The notes under the pieces were generated by a model. The model was not told where the DNA came from, did not search any database, and saw only the letters and a list, made by a program, of their open reading frames with translations. From Globisporangium splendens (Eukaryota > Oomycota > Peronosporomycetes > Pythiales > Pythiaceae), in assembly GCA_006386115.1 (NCBI GenBank), contig VFIW01000076.1, forward strand, positions 157,761 through 221,760: a DNA stretch of 64,000 nucleotides. Direction: 5' to 3'. A program made the translations under genes and the position numbers. How positions within the stretch are numbered: the first letter of the stretch is position 1; each line of letters begins with the position of its first letter. Shown here piece by piece: positions 11,401 to 22,500 of the stretch.

Positions 11401-12200
11401 CGGCCGATGGGGAGCTGCTCATGGTTGACAAAGATCGCGGCACCGAGGTCCTGGCAGATGCGCACGAGCAGGTCCTCGTGGCGCGCAAACACGCTCGTGG
11501 CGTTGCACAGGCAATGGAATGCGACTGCAGTCTGCAATCGGTTGGGCACACGTTGGCCCTGGGTGAGCACGCGGCTCTCGCGGAGCAGCATCTCGCAGTA
11601 CAAAAAGTACGACGCAAACGACTTGGTCTCGTGCGCGAGGCTCTGGAGCCACATCGTGATCTTGTCGACGTCGCTCGCGCTCAAGATGGCTGCACGCCGC
11701 GGCGAGTTTCGACCGCTGCCGCCGCCACCTCCGCCAGCATGGCTGTTGGAATGCAAATGCAGTGTAGAGACCACGGTCTCAGGTGGGAGCTCGCCTACAG
11801 GCGAGTGCGGTCTCAATAACGGCATGTTGCTGCGCAGTGGCGACGACGGCGCAACTCGTGGACTCCCGAGCGGCTGAAGCAGAACGCTCATTGTCGTCGG
11901 GTCAGCATGCTGCTGCTGAGACCGCGGTGAGTGGACACCCACGGGTTTGTGTGGCAAGAACGATGGCGAGGCTGCAGTATTCGTGGAGCTGCGGGCGTCG
12001 GAGGCGATGTAGCGCTGGAAAATGGACCGGTCGTCGTCGCCATTGCGGAGGTTGTCGGCGTCCACGTAGCGTTGGAACACCGGCGCGCGGCCAGGACTGT
12101 TGTAGCCACTGGGGCTGCTGGCGTAACTGGGAGGTGGACGCACCTGGAGGCTCGTGCGGCGTGGGCTGCGCAGGCCGTCGCTGCTGTCTTGTTTGCTCAT
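8467..12200 (-). CDS. Large coiled-coil/EF-hand protein gene with an in-frame TAG (possibly broken)
   Basis: Exons by phase: 11306-12200, 10881-11226, 9831-10815, 9599-9740 and 9540 downward. Residues 1-180 are Ser/Pro-rich, followed by a helical domain (DVDKITMWLQSLAHETKSFA). Next come coiled coil (RLEEAEQMITSLRWKTNA), a basic/acidic run, and RVRTFGLLTGSLDPESH with a hydrophobic DFFLFVVIVIFNG. An EF-hand DTNGDGILDFRE and a weaker second hand follow, then a tail ending INVDVDDLF-like at 8467. Three problems: an in-frame TAG at 9909-9911 between LVQFIMEM and VLHYGLKDLAISQLVF; a frame change near 9341, fixable by an 89-base intron (9253-9341) that removes coding-like sequence; and another near 8925, fixable by a 53-base intron starting GTAGCA. 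It may be a flagellar-type calcium-binding protein; the family is not identified. Confidence 0.6.
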
Positions 12201-12478
12201 GCTCCGCTTGGTCTACAAGGTCGCACCCATTTGGAGACAGAGCGAGAATGAATGCCATTGGGACGTGAAAAGACGTGGGGCGAAAATGATACCGGCATGT
12301 TGTGTTGAACACAAACGATGGACATGTAGCATGGCAGGCGCTAATGGCGGCGACATGCTATGCGGTGCAAATGGGCAGCGCAAGCATAATGGCGTGCTGT
12401 TGCTGTTCTTTTGTTTGATGGGTCGTGGTGCGAGATGATGCTCAGCATCTAGGGACATACTGCACGAAGTAGGCTTGT

Positions 12479-12940
12479 GTGTGCTCAACTAGAGAGTTGG
12501 AATGCATTCACGGGTACAAGATACCACACGGTTCCCGATATGGCCAAGTATTGCAATGGCATCGACCCACAAGTATCGCGTTTGTGGTTCACTTCACTAT
12601 GTGTAGACTCACATCAAACTGCCATCTGTTGGTCTGTGGACGCAGTCGCAGAGTCGGGATATACTGCTCCAAATGCGGCGAAGCAGACAAGGTCTGGCAC
12701 GATATCAGCATCTGCAAGAGCTTCGACGAGTGCCGCGAGTCCACGGCGCGTACGAGATTCAATGTCCCACTGCTGATTGCGCCGACAAAGTTCCCGCACA
12801 CGCATGGCTTCCGATGCGAGAGTGTCTTGTGCCAATACGACAGCTGCCCGTAAGCGTATCATTTCCCCACCGACGACGACGTCGACAAGGTATATAGCTG
12901 TCCCAGTGACGAGCACTTTGAACTCATCTACTGCCCATAG
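12479..12940 (+). pseudogene. Decayed small Cys-rich frame
   Basis: A plus-strand frame reads through CGRSRRVGIYCSKCGEADK, HDISICKSFDEC and FPHTHGFRCESVLCQYDSCP, hits TAA at 12851, then continues in the same frame as AYHFPTDDDVDKVYSCPSDE to a TAG at 12940. In the middle (near 12750) another frame briefly reads EIQCPTADCADK, suggesting two compensating frame changes. Regular Cys pairs either side of the stop suggest an old zinc-ribbon-like protein. No family is recognised, and no good ATG is placed. It may be a pseudogene, or chance. Confidence 0.35.
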
Positions 12941-13035
12941 ATCCTTTGAGACCTAGATGAAACAAGGGAGAGTTGTGTGCGATGCTGCGACAAATAAGAC
13001 AATTCATTTACGCGTAAAGAGTCAAGATAAGCAGC

Positions 13036-13053
13036 TGTGTGTGTGTGTGTGTG
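13036..13053. repeat. (TG)n microsatellite
   Basis: Eighteen bases of TG dinucleotides just past the end of the multi-PDZ gene. Confidence 0.9.
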
Positions 13054-13090
13054 CTTTGGTCTCGTACCTGTCTGTGCTGTAAAGGTCTAT

Positions 13091-16000
13091 CTACTTCATG
13101 AGCTCGCGCTCTAGATCCAAGTCGCGCACTGTGAGCGTGTACGACGACGGCGGCTTGGCACGTGTCGCGACATCCGCGATCATTTGCTCGATCACTGCGG
13201 GTGTCGCGTCCGCAGGCACAGTCTTCCCACAGATCTGCAGCACCGCCTGGCCAACATGGATGAGTCCTGATTTCTCGGCGGCGCCTGTGCTCGAGATAAA
13301 CTGGCGAATGTACACGGCTTCGTCGTTCAGGTTGCCAAAGAGGATGCCCAGCGGGGCTCTCGGGAACGCAATCTCTTTCGGCGTGATCGTGGCCAAGAAG
13401 GCTGTGACCACGGCATCCTCCACTCGTACACATTTGCTACTCTCTTCTTTACTCTCGTCAGTCTCGTTGGTTGTCAGAACAGCAGTCTCCGTCTGTGAAA
13501 CGCTGTCGGGTAAGCTGCTGGCAGACAAACTGATGGCTTCCCATATCTGTCTTCGCAGGTCTGTATATTGCTCGGACGATACGAAGACCGCATGCATGGG
13601 CTGCTTGGCGTCCGAAATGCGCTTTAGCGTCTCCATGATCGTCGCAAAGTTGTTCTGCTCGTAAATGGGCGTGAGCATCGACACATCGTTCACGCGCACG
13701 AGCACGTCGCCCTTCTGGACGAGATGACTCTTTTGCGCGAACGAAGGCACGCGCGCAAACGCCGACACCACACAGTTGCTGCGTCCATCCGCGGCTTCTT
13801 CGTCCGACAGCTCCATCTCGATCATCGGCGGCCAGTCACGCAGCTTGATGATGCCATCTGGACTGGGGGCAAAGTGCAGCGTCGTGGGACGTCGCGTCGT
13901 CTCCTTGAGGATCTGCAGCGTCTCCTGCAGCGACTTAAAACGCAGGTCAATGTCGTTGACCTTGAGGAGCAGCTGACCGGCTTGGATCTTGCCGCTGAGC
14001 TCCGCGGCGCTTTTCTTGCCATCGGCGCTTGATTCCGTGAAGCCCACGACAATCGACCCAAATGGCGACAGTGGTCGACTTCGCAAGCGGAAGCCAAACG
14101 GACCATCTTGCTTGAATGTCACACTCACGAACTGTTGTCGCGGCACGACACGCTGCAGTCGATTCATCCCAGTGTCTTCTGCTGCCAATGAGAATCGCAT
14201 CGTAAACGGAGGTGCCAGCTTCTCGAGAATGGCCTTAAACTCGTCCAAATTCAGTTTATTGCACGCCAATCCATTCACAGCGAGTACACTCGCGCCGACC
14301 GGCACACGCATAAGCTCTGCATTCGTGTCATCAACATCGGTGATGCGACTCGTGATGGTGACGTGCTTGTGGAGCACGCCCTTGGCAAATGTGAACGGCA
14401 CCATAGAGCGGTCCTCGAACGTACACTCGACTTGATTTGGTTGAATGTCGACTTCTTTCGCACCGCGCCATGGACTCGCCGACGGCAAATCGTCGACGCG
14501 GATGTCCAATAGCTGGAAGATCAACGGCCAGTACTCGTCCATCTGGTCGTTCAGCGTCTTCAGGAGCTTGATCATGTGTCCGAGCAGTTTGCTCTCCATG
14601 GTCTTAGCCAAGTACTCGCGAATGAGTTCCGCAAACACGGATGCGAGCAAATTGTACACGGCGCTGAACCAACTGCCCTGCACCGTGATCTTGAGCTCCT
14701 GTTTGATCTCGATTTCCATGGAATTGAGCACCAAAGTGGGACGAACCTCGCCCGTGACCTTGTTCACAATCATTTTCTCAGCTTTGAACCCCAACGAGAT
14801 CATGCCGCCTGTCAATTCGGCATCGGCGAGCCCGCCACCGTTCAAGTACGGGAAGTACTTCTGCGCAAACGTCCACTGGAAGCCCTTGAGCAACGCCGTC
14901 AAGTGGGTCGCACGCACCGTGAACAACTCTTCGTCCGCGACGGTGCCCATGCGGACCTTGACGCGCTCTTTGCGCACACGAAAGTTCGAGAGATCGAGGT
15001 TCGACATCGAGTACTCGATACCTTCCTCGATGCCCGAGATCGTGTCGATCTTGATCGACGGCAGCACCGACATGAAAAAGTCGAGGCAATGATCTTTCAC
15101 TTGGTTCACAAACTCCTGGCGCTTTTCGCGGTTCGTCGTCAGTGTGTTCCCCCATTCCGCGAGTTTGTCCAGTTTCACATCGGCGATCGCTTTCGTGACA
15201 TTGCCACAGAACGCATCCGGGTTGTCCACAGACTGCACGAGCTGCTTAGCTTTCTTCAGCAGCGTCTGGCCCTGCGACGTCTGCTGCATTTGCGCCAGAT
15301 ACTTCTCAGTCGACTCCATAAACACGCCTGCTCGCTTTGACACTTGCGGTAGCAGCTCTTCGGCTTTCGCAATCAACTGACTTGGATCCATCGACGTGAG
15401 CGACATGACACCCATCTTGGCGCTCGCGAGCTTCTCCAAATGCGCGATGGCCTCCTGCGCCTTGAGAAAATCAGCCTCGTGCTGCTGTAGTTTCGTAAGG
15501 AGCTCACTTTGCAGGGTATCCTGGTCCAGGGAACTCTTGACCTTCTCAATCTTTGGCTTCTGCGCGTTCACTTTGGACTCGAGCGCCTGCAGCACCTGTG
15601 AGAGCACGAGTCGTTGACCCTGGGGCGAGTTCGACTCAATCTGCATCTTTTTCTTGGCGAGTTCAAGTTCGTCGTTCGCTTTTGAGCGCAGTGTATCGCT
15701 GAGATCCTTGACTTCAGAGCTGTTTTTCAGCTGACTGAGCACTTTCGCAGCCTGTGCGAAGAATGCCGACGAGTCTTTCCCATCGAGCAGCTCACTCTCG
15801 AGCGTCCTCTTGGCGGAAAATGCCATCTGTTTGAGCTTCTCGAGCTCGTTCGTGCCTGCAGCCTTGATGCGATCTTTTGCCTCGGCGAGCGATGGGTCGA
15901 AGAGCGAGCCGAGCGCTTTCGAATACTGGTCGCCGTAGGTCGCGTTCGTGGACAGGAACGAGATCGTCTCAGCGTGTTGCTCACAGAACCGCTGCACGCG

Positions 16001-17234
16001 ACGGTACGTTTCGTGTGCTTTCTCACTCAGCACTTTGGCGTCTTCCAGCGTCACGCGACCTTCAAACTGGACCACGATCTGCTCGGCCGACAACGGCTTT
16101 GGCACTTTCTCCAGCAGCCGCAAGTCCACACACGACACGTCCTGAGGCTGAGTCGGAGAGACAAGGAATTGGAGGAAGGCCGAAAGTTAACAACACGCTC
16201 ACAGGATAAGAGAAACCAAAGGCTCTGTACGTACCACAATGTACCCGATGCCCCCGAAATCGAGCTTCACGGCATATGAATCACTTGCTTTTCTGCAAAA
16301 GCGGAGTAGGAGAGGGTACAAAACACCCAAGTCAGCACCATTACCACAGGCGTTCGCCTTGGCAAAGGCAGCTTCAAACGGCCACATACCTGTACTCTAG
16401 GATGACACCAAGGCCAAGTTTTGTGCGCACGCGGGTGCGCGGCGCCAGTCGGAGCTCGTGTTTCTGCGCATATTTCCACATACGCACACAACATTCAGGT
16501 GGAATGAGTGGCCGTTAGGGCAACAACGGCACTTTGTCGTCGATGCAAATATGTGTTTACGTACCTCGCATAACCGCGTTTTGAGTACTTGTTGGGTTGG
16601 TCCACGCCACACAACTTGGTATTTCTGTTCTCGAACGCTGTATAACACGACCAGACACACATAACATCCTGTCAATACGTTGCATCCATTTTCGAATGGG
16701 TGAATACAAAAGCAGTAGCAATGCGCACTGGAAGGACTGCACACTGGCAGTTGTATCGCATTCTTCTTCTTTCTCTGATTGTGCAAATAAACACACGACG
16801 TGGGTATCTTTGGGGATCTCGCCGCACTCGAGCATCCGAAACTCCGGCAACAGGCAGCCGCGCTACAACAATACAATCGCATTCTCCATCAGCATCCAGC
16901 AAATAGCGCTTTGTGCACATATACACATAAAAGAAAAGGCTATACTTACGCGAGCGTAGAGCGTGGCGCCAAATGCCAACTCCACTTCCACATGTGCTTT
17001 CTGGTCGCTGCCACACCATACATAAATCATACCATATACGTTAAATCACATCGCATCTTTATCGCCAGCCACACAGAGGTATCCAGTGATATACATACAC
17101 GCACATATACACATATAGAGAGAGCACGGAACGCACCTGAGCGAGCGCACGACACCCGAGCCGAAGGGCGTGCGCACCTGGTCGCCCGGCGCGTAGCGCA
17201 GCGCGTTGGCGAAGAGCGGCGGCACCTGCGCCAT
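13091..17234 (-). CDS. Lipid-binding (TULIP-like) multi-PDZ protein, seven exons
   Basis: Exons: 17137-17234 (ATG MAQVPPLFANAL), 16950-17007, 16795-16862 (3' end least sure), 16565-16637, 16390-16463, 16235-16292, 13091-16141. Introns begin GTGCGT, GTAAGT, GTACGT or GTATGT; phases join cleanly. The protein is about 1,155 residues. The N-terminus carries two related beta-rich modules (QVRTPFGSGVVRSL and RVRTKLGLGVILEY). A long helical region follows, then a segment resembling a BPI/TULIP lipid-binding fold (LPSIKIDTISGIEEGIEYSM to NSMEIEIKQELKITVQGSW). Four PDZ-like repeats close the protein, each with a GDVLVRVN-type turn (GASVLAVNG, GQLLLKVND, GDVLVRVND, GQAVLQICG). No signal peptide or membrane segment is seen. 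Family knowledge: TULIP folds carry lipids and PDZ domains bind C-terminal tails; a lipid-transfer scaffold is my inference. Confidence 0.8.
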
Positions 17235-17834
17235 CTTGTTTTGTGCAGTGAGGGTGCAGTTGTCGTGCGCGCTCTCTCTCTCTCTGTCTGTCTCTATGCG
17301 GAAATGGACGCGATGCGACGCCTCTGCTCTCGAGCGTTTATGGCGAAATCATCGCCAGGAATGCCTGTTGCTGCTTCGGAAGAGCCGCTTGAAAGAACCG
17401 GGAGGAGTACTGTGGATCCTGCGTTGTGTGATATAAGTTTGAACCTCTGTTTGGCAGCGTGTAAAGTCAGACGTGGATTGTGCGTTTTCGCGAAGAGAAA
17501 ATTGCAAACCAGCTGGCGCAGCAGAAAACGTGGGAGAACAATGCTGCAATCATTGAAGACAATCTTGGAGTTGGCTGATCCTTCCCCGCCGAAATGATAA
17601 ACCAATACAATTTTATGAGTTATGATTGCTTGCCGCAGAGTAGTTTCGACGATAGTGGGTGAAGAAAGCATTGCACTTCCAGCAATTGGACTATCCCTTT
17701 CTCGATTGAGACATTCGTGAATGCGTAAACGCTCTTGTACAAACATTTTGACTACCGCACTACACACATCCCTCACTGCCAAACCAAGCACCCTCCTCAC
17801 AACCGATTCGACTGAGCGAACATCAGCGAACGCC
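17235..17834. other. Divergent promoter between multi-PDZ and PAF-acetylhydrolase genes
   Basis: 600 bases separate the two start codons. There is a short CT run near 17273-17285 and an in-frame ATG at 17721 upstream of the chosen PAF-acetylhydrolase start. No clear initiator consensus. Confidence 0.5.
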
Positions 17835-19241
17835 ATGACAATCCTGCGCTATCGCCTGGTGGAGTATGCGGGGCTCGCGGCGTCCGCAGGTGTGCTCGCC
17901 GTCGAGTACTTCCAGCAGCAGTTCGCGACCACAAAGCAATATGTGATCGCACAGCTCGCACTCGCGCTGCTCACCAGTGTGCTCATGCTCTTCCACCACA
18001 CGCGTCGCGAGCTCACGCCGCTGTACCTCGCCATGCTGGCGTACGTTGCCAAGTTCGTGGTGCGCGAACCCATTCGAGTGCTGTTAGCGGGTGTATTGTA
18101 CAAGGCTTCGGTGGTCGGTGTCGTGAGTGCGATTGTGCTTGTGGTTGTGTTCCCGTGGCCAGATTTTTCGGAGCTGCATGGCGAGTTCAAGACTGTCGGT
18201 GTGCGCACGGGGCGGTACGGCGGTATCGAGTGCCGCGTGTTCTACCCGTCCGCGAAAACGGCGTCGACGCTCCCGGCATCCAAGCGTGCAAAGCTGCTAC
18301 ACCATGGAGAGCATCTGTCCAAGGGTATGAGCATTTTCAGCGGCGTGCCGCAGTGGGTCTTTGGTTGCCTACAGAACGGGTACTTGGCAGCTGTGCCATA
18401 TGCACCGCTGGCTGCTCCAAAGGATGCAGCGACGACAAGCACGAAGAAATGGCCGGTTGCGATTTTCAGTCATGGACTCGGCGGCTGCTTTGATGTTTAC
18501 TCGGCGATCACGCAGCAACTCGCGAGTGAGGGATACATCGTCGTGTCTGTGAATCATTGCGACGGATCGGCAAGTGTGACCCGTCTCGAAGACAACCGCA
18601 TCGCGTATTACCAAAAGATCACGCCGGAGGTTCGCGACAATATTAACGGCGCTGGATTCCGCTTCCGCAATGGACAATTGCGTCAACGTGTGCAAGAAGT
18701 GCGTCGTGTTTTGGACGCGATCACCCACGAACACAACAAGCACGAAGTCGGAAACTTATTCGAGCTCGCCGACATGGACAACGTGATCGTCATCGGCCAC
18801 TCGTTTGGAGGCGCGACGGCGTTGACGACCGCACACCTCGACGAGCGCGTGCGCGCCGTGGTGCTCTTCGACACCTGGATGGAGCCGATCGATGCGGATG
18901 TGAAGAACGGACTGGGCTCGCGCGCCCCAGTGTTTCACCTCATGTCGGAGCATTTCTACCACTGGAACCCGAATCTCGTCGACATGAAGGTGCACACGAA
19001 GGGCTGCACCCACGCTGACACGAAGCTCACGGTCCTGCTCGGATCACGCCACAACAATTTCTGTGACTTGCCGGTTTTCTCGCCGCTCGTGAACCGCGTC
19101 ATGAAGTTGTCGGGCAAAATTGACCCAGCGTACGCGCTGCACACCATGAGCCAATTGTCGGTTGCGTTCTTGCGCGGGTCGTACGCGTCGACCGTGTCGT
19201 TATTTCCTGAGATCCTGGAGCTGGACGCGGCTAAGGAATAA
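17835..19241 (+). CDS. Platelet-activating-factor acetylhydrolase-like lipase, membrane-anchored
   Basis: Intron-free, 468 codons from the ATG at 17835 (MTILRYRLVEY, context CGCCATGA); an upstream in-frame ATG at 17721 would add 38 polar residues. Three or four hydrophobic helices occupy residues 10-120 (for example VVGVVSAIVLVVVFPW). The alpha/beta hydrolase follows: WPVAIFSHGLGG supplies the oxyanion region, and VIGHSFGGAT near residue 321 holds the nucleophilic Ser elbow. Asp in VVLFDTWMEP and His in SRHNNFCDLP complete a likely triad. This order matches PAF-AH isoform II-type enzymes, which remove short or oxidised sn-2 acyl chains from phospholipids. The N-terminal membrane block is an extra feature compared with soluble PAF-AH II and suggests an endomembrane enzyme. 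Confidence 0.88.
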   Translation: MTILRYRLVEYAGLAASAGVLAVEYFQQQFATTKQYVIAQLALALLTSVLMLFHHTRRELTPLYLAMLAYVAKFVVREPIRVLLAGVLYKASVVGVVSAIVLVVVFPWPDFSELHGEFKTVGVRTGRYGGIECRVFYPSAKTASTLPASKRAKLLHHGEHLSKGMSIFSGVPQWVFGCLQNGYLAAVPYAPLAAPKDAATTSTKKWPVAIFSHGLGGCFDVYSAITQQLASEGYIVVSVNHCDGSASVTRLEDNRIAYYQKITPEVRDNINGAGFRFRNGQLRQRVQEVRRVLDAITHEHNKHEVGNLFELADMDNVIVIGHSFGGATALTTAHLDERVRAVVLFDTWMEPIDADVKNGLGSRAPVFHLMSEHFYHWNPNLVDMKVHTKGCTHADTKLTVLLGSRHNNFCDLPVFSPLVNRVMKLSGKIDPAYALHTMSQLSVAFLRGSYASTVSLFPEILELDAAKE

Positions 19242-19570
19242 GTGCTCACTGCAGCTGAAAAAGAATAGAGACAATAATTTCATGGCAGAGAAAATAGTAC
19301 CGGCGTGCGAAGGCATAGTGAAATCGATAATCTTCATTTCGTGATTTCGCTGATTTCATGCCTTTTCTTCATTCGTCCTACCTCTCGATTCCTTTTTCTT
19401 TGTGGTGTTTGTTTTCCGTCCCTGTGCAATTTCGAAATATATATCGCGCTTCTTCCTTCACATCTGTGTGCGCGGGTGGGTGACTGAGCGAGCAGGTGGT
19501 GGTCGTCATATGCATACATATCCAGGCAGTTAAATGATCCAGTTCTTACGTGTTGGTCGGTAGCTTGCAT
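19242..19570. other. Convergent 3' regions
   Basis: 329 bases between the ends of the PAF-acetylhydrolase and NPC1 genes. Pyrimidine-rich, no recognisable feature. Confidence 0.5.
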
Positions 19571-22500
19571 TTAGTCGCTGTTGGAGTGGCGTGTAGCACC
19601 CGAGCCCCCTGCTGGCGACGCCAACTTCACACTCTCCGTGCCCTGAAACGCCGGACTCTCGCTAGCTTCGTAGTCCACACCCTCGTTCTTCTGTTGACGC
19701 TTCTGCAGGAAAAACTGCTTCACATCCACGAACACACTCAGCAGCACAGGCAACAGCAGCATACCGTTCAGCACACCGCACATCACCACCATCATGTACA
19801 TCCGGAAATAGTACTTCTTGAAAATACGCGAGTCAGCCAACGTCAGCGCACTCAGACCAACAATCTTCGTGATTGTAATACCGAACAGCACGGACACCAG
19901 CACCTTCTTCAACGCAGTCTTCGCGCGCTCATCGCCCGTACCACGCGCCTTTGCGAACATTCGCACGTAGTGACCACAGAATTCGACACCGATACCCGCA
20001 GCAATGATCAGGTTCACCATCGAGAGACCATTCAGCAAAATATCATTTGGACGCATCAGCCCCATGACTTGGATCACAATGTTCGCAGCCGCCAACGCAA
20101 CCACAAGTGGGTAAAAGAGACCGCCAAAGTAGATGGCATGGATCACGAAGATCGCTGCCAGCGCAAGACCCACAAGCAAATACGTATCGCGCACCACCGT
20201 CAGGTACTGGTCGAAGAAAACATACGTGAGGGAGAAAACCCACACATCAATGCCAGTCTTCTCACTGATCCACTCTGCAGCGCGTCTCGCCTGCGCGTAA
20301 GCGTCAATGAAATGCTGCTGGGTCGGGTTCGCCGTCGACACCACCATGTACGAAAAGGCGGTAATCTGGTTGCCGTAGCTCGTTTTGTTGAGCACAATTT
20401 GCGGTGTGCTGCTGGTCACGACTGGGATCGGCTTGTCGTCCACACTGAATTGCCCGCGATAAATCGATCCACCACCATATGAGCACATCGTACCAGCACT
20501 GGCGGTCGAGAACATACTAAACAGCGACATAAATGACTCCTTCGGTACGGGAGGAACAGTAGACTTGGCAGCGAGGCATGTTGGGTAGTTCGGGCGGGCA
20601 GCAGTGTAGGTTGCGTTGTCCTTCAAAATCGGCAGGTACGCGTTGTTGCTGTCGACACGGCAGCACTCACTATCAGGACTCACAAAGCCCCAGAAGTCAT
20701 CCATCCATGAGTACGTCGTGCCTTCGCTGAAGTGGGTGATGTTACGGTTACCGTCATTGGCAAGCGCATCGATAATTTTCGGAATCGCAAATTCATCGCA
20801 GAAATCCTTGGATTTACAGAACTTGGTCTGGACAGTTGCATCGTTCAAATCGAAAACCTCAGGGTTCCGCCCGTATCCGCCCTCAACGACGAAGTAAACT
20901 GGCGCACCCGTCGCCAAATATGCATCGAGCGCGTTGAAATAATCCGTCAAATACGAATTCGACGGCATCGACTCAGCTTGCGGAAGACCGTGCTTGAGTT
21001 TTTCAATACCCGAGATTGAGATGAGAGTACAAAACAGGAACACCAAGAGCACAAGCAGCTTCACCACTCGAAGCGACAAAAACCACGCGTAGGCATCAAC
21101 ACACCGGTCAAAGATATGAACAGCGTTCAGAGTGGAGCTCCCAGCCTGTACATGAGCGTCATCGCCTTCAGGTGTCTTCGGCTGCACCAAAGTCTGCTCT
21201 TCGCTAGCTTCTGGTTGGGTCCACGCTGGTGCAGATGCTTGCTTCCAGCAAATCAAATCATATTTACCACTCAGCTCACGTCGCTTGTCCAAAGTCATAA
21301 TAGACATCAGAAGAGTCATTTGCAAGCAGAAGTTGATCGCGACGGCAACGCAAGCAAACGCTGCGAACCACAAAACAGCCGGCATCGGAGAAATGCAACC
21401 GAATGCAAATGCGATGGATTCAGCCAGAGAAGCCATGAAGATACTTGGGCCGATATAGCCAAGTCCTTCGGATACCACAATACTCGCAACTTCTTTTGCA
21501 GCAACCGGATCTTGTTCAAGACCAACAAAGAGAGCTGGCTGCTCCTGTCTTAGTTCATCCTGCTTGTGGCTGACAGCATGCACAAGCAAGAAGATGTTGT
21601 CGACGCCAATCGCGAGCGTCAAGAATGGCACCACTTCCATGATGACCAGCTGCAGCTTCACTTCAGCCCACATGAAAATACCAATCGTACTGGCGACTGC
21701 AAGCATGATGCATACAACACCAAGGAAGCCGACAGAAATCTTCGACGTCTGAAAAAAACTCTTTCTGTATGACCAGCGATTGATGCCAAGCGAAACGTAG
21801 ATAATCATCAAAGTGTAGCTCAGCACCACCGGTAACATATCACCGTTCGATTCAACCTTGATCTCGTCTTGCACAGAAGTTTCCGCCATGAAGTAGATCG
21901 TGAACAGCTGGTTGCGCTTCGACTCTGCCTTGAGCAATTTAATGAACTCACGTTCCCAGAGAATCGCAGGATCATTCAGCGAGGCGTCGTAGTAGTTGTA
22001 CACCAAGGCCGTGGAGACGATTGCCTTCGACTGCAAAAACAGAGTGGTGTTTTTGTCCGCGCCATACGGAAATCCACCCAAATACGTGTTGTAGAGATTC
22101 ATCGGCGCACCAAATCCGGCCAAGCATGGGCAGTCACTCATACTGGTTGGGATGGAGTCTCCAGCTGTCAACTTGTTCGCCAACGCGCTGCAAGTCGCAA
22201 CATCCGAGTTGGATGGAGAGTACATGCACTGGCTGAAATGATCCAGTGCCAGACCATATTTCTCATAAAACTCGAAGTGAGCCATTCGGTTCTGGAAGTA
22301 CTGCGTGATCGAGTTAACTGTGCACGAAGTACCGGTCACCTTCCAGCAAATGTCATCAAGCGTCACACGTTCAGGGAAAGCGGCATCCGCAGGTCCGTAA
22401 GTAACAGCAGCAACCACCTCTTGCAAACGGATCGACTCTTTCAGATACTCCACACGACTGATGTTTCCACCATCCTTTGGTACCAAAATGATTTGCTGGG

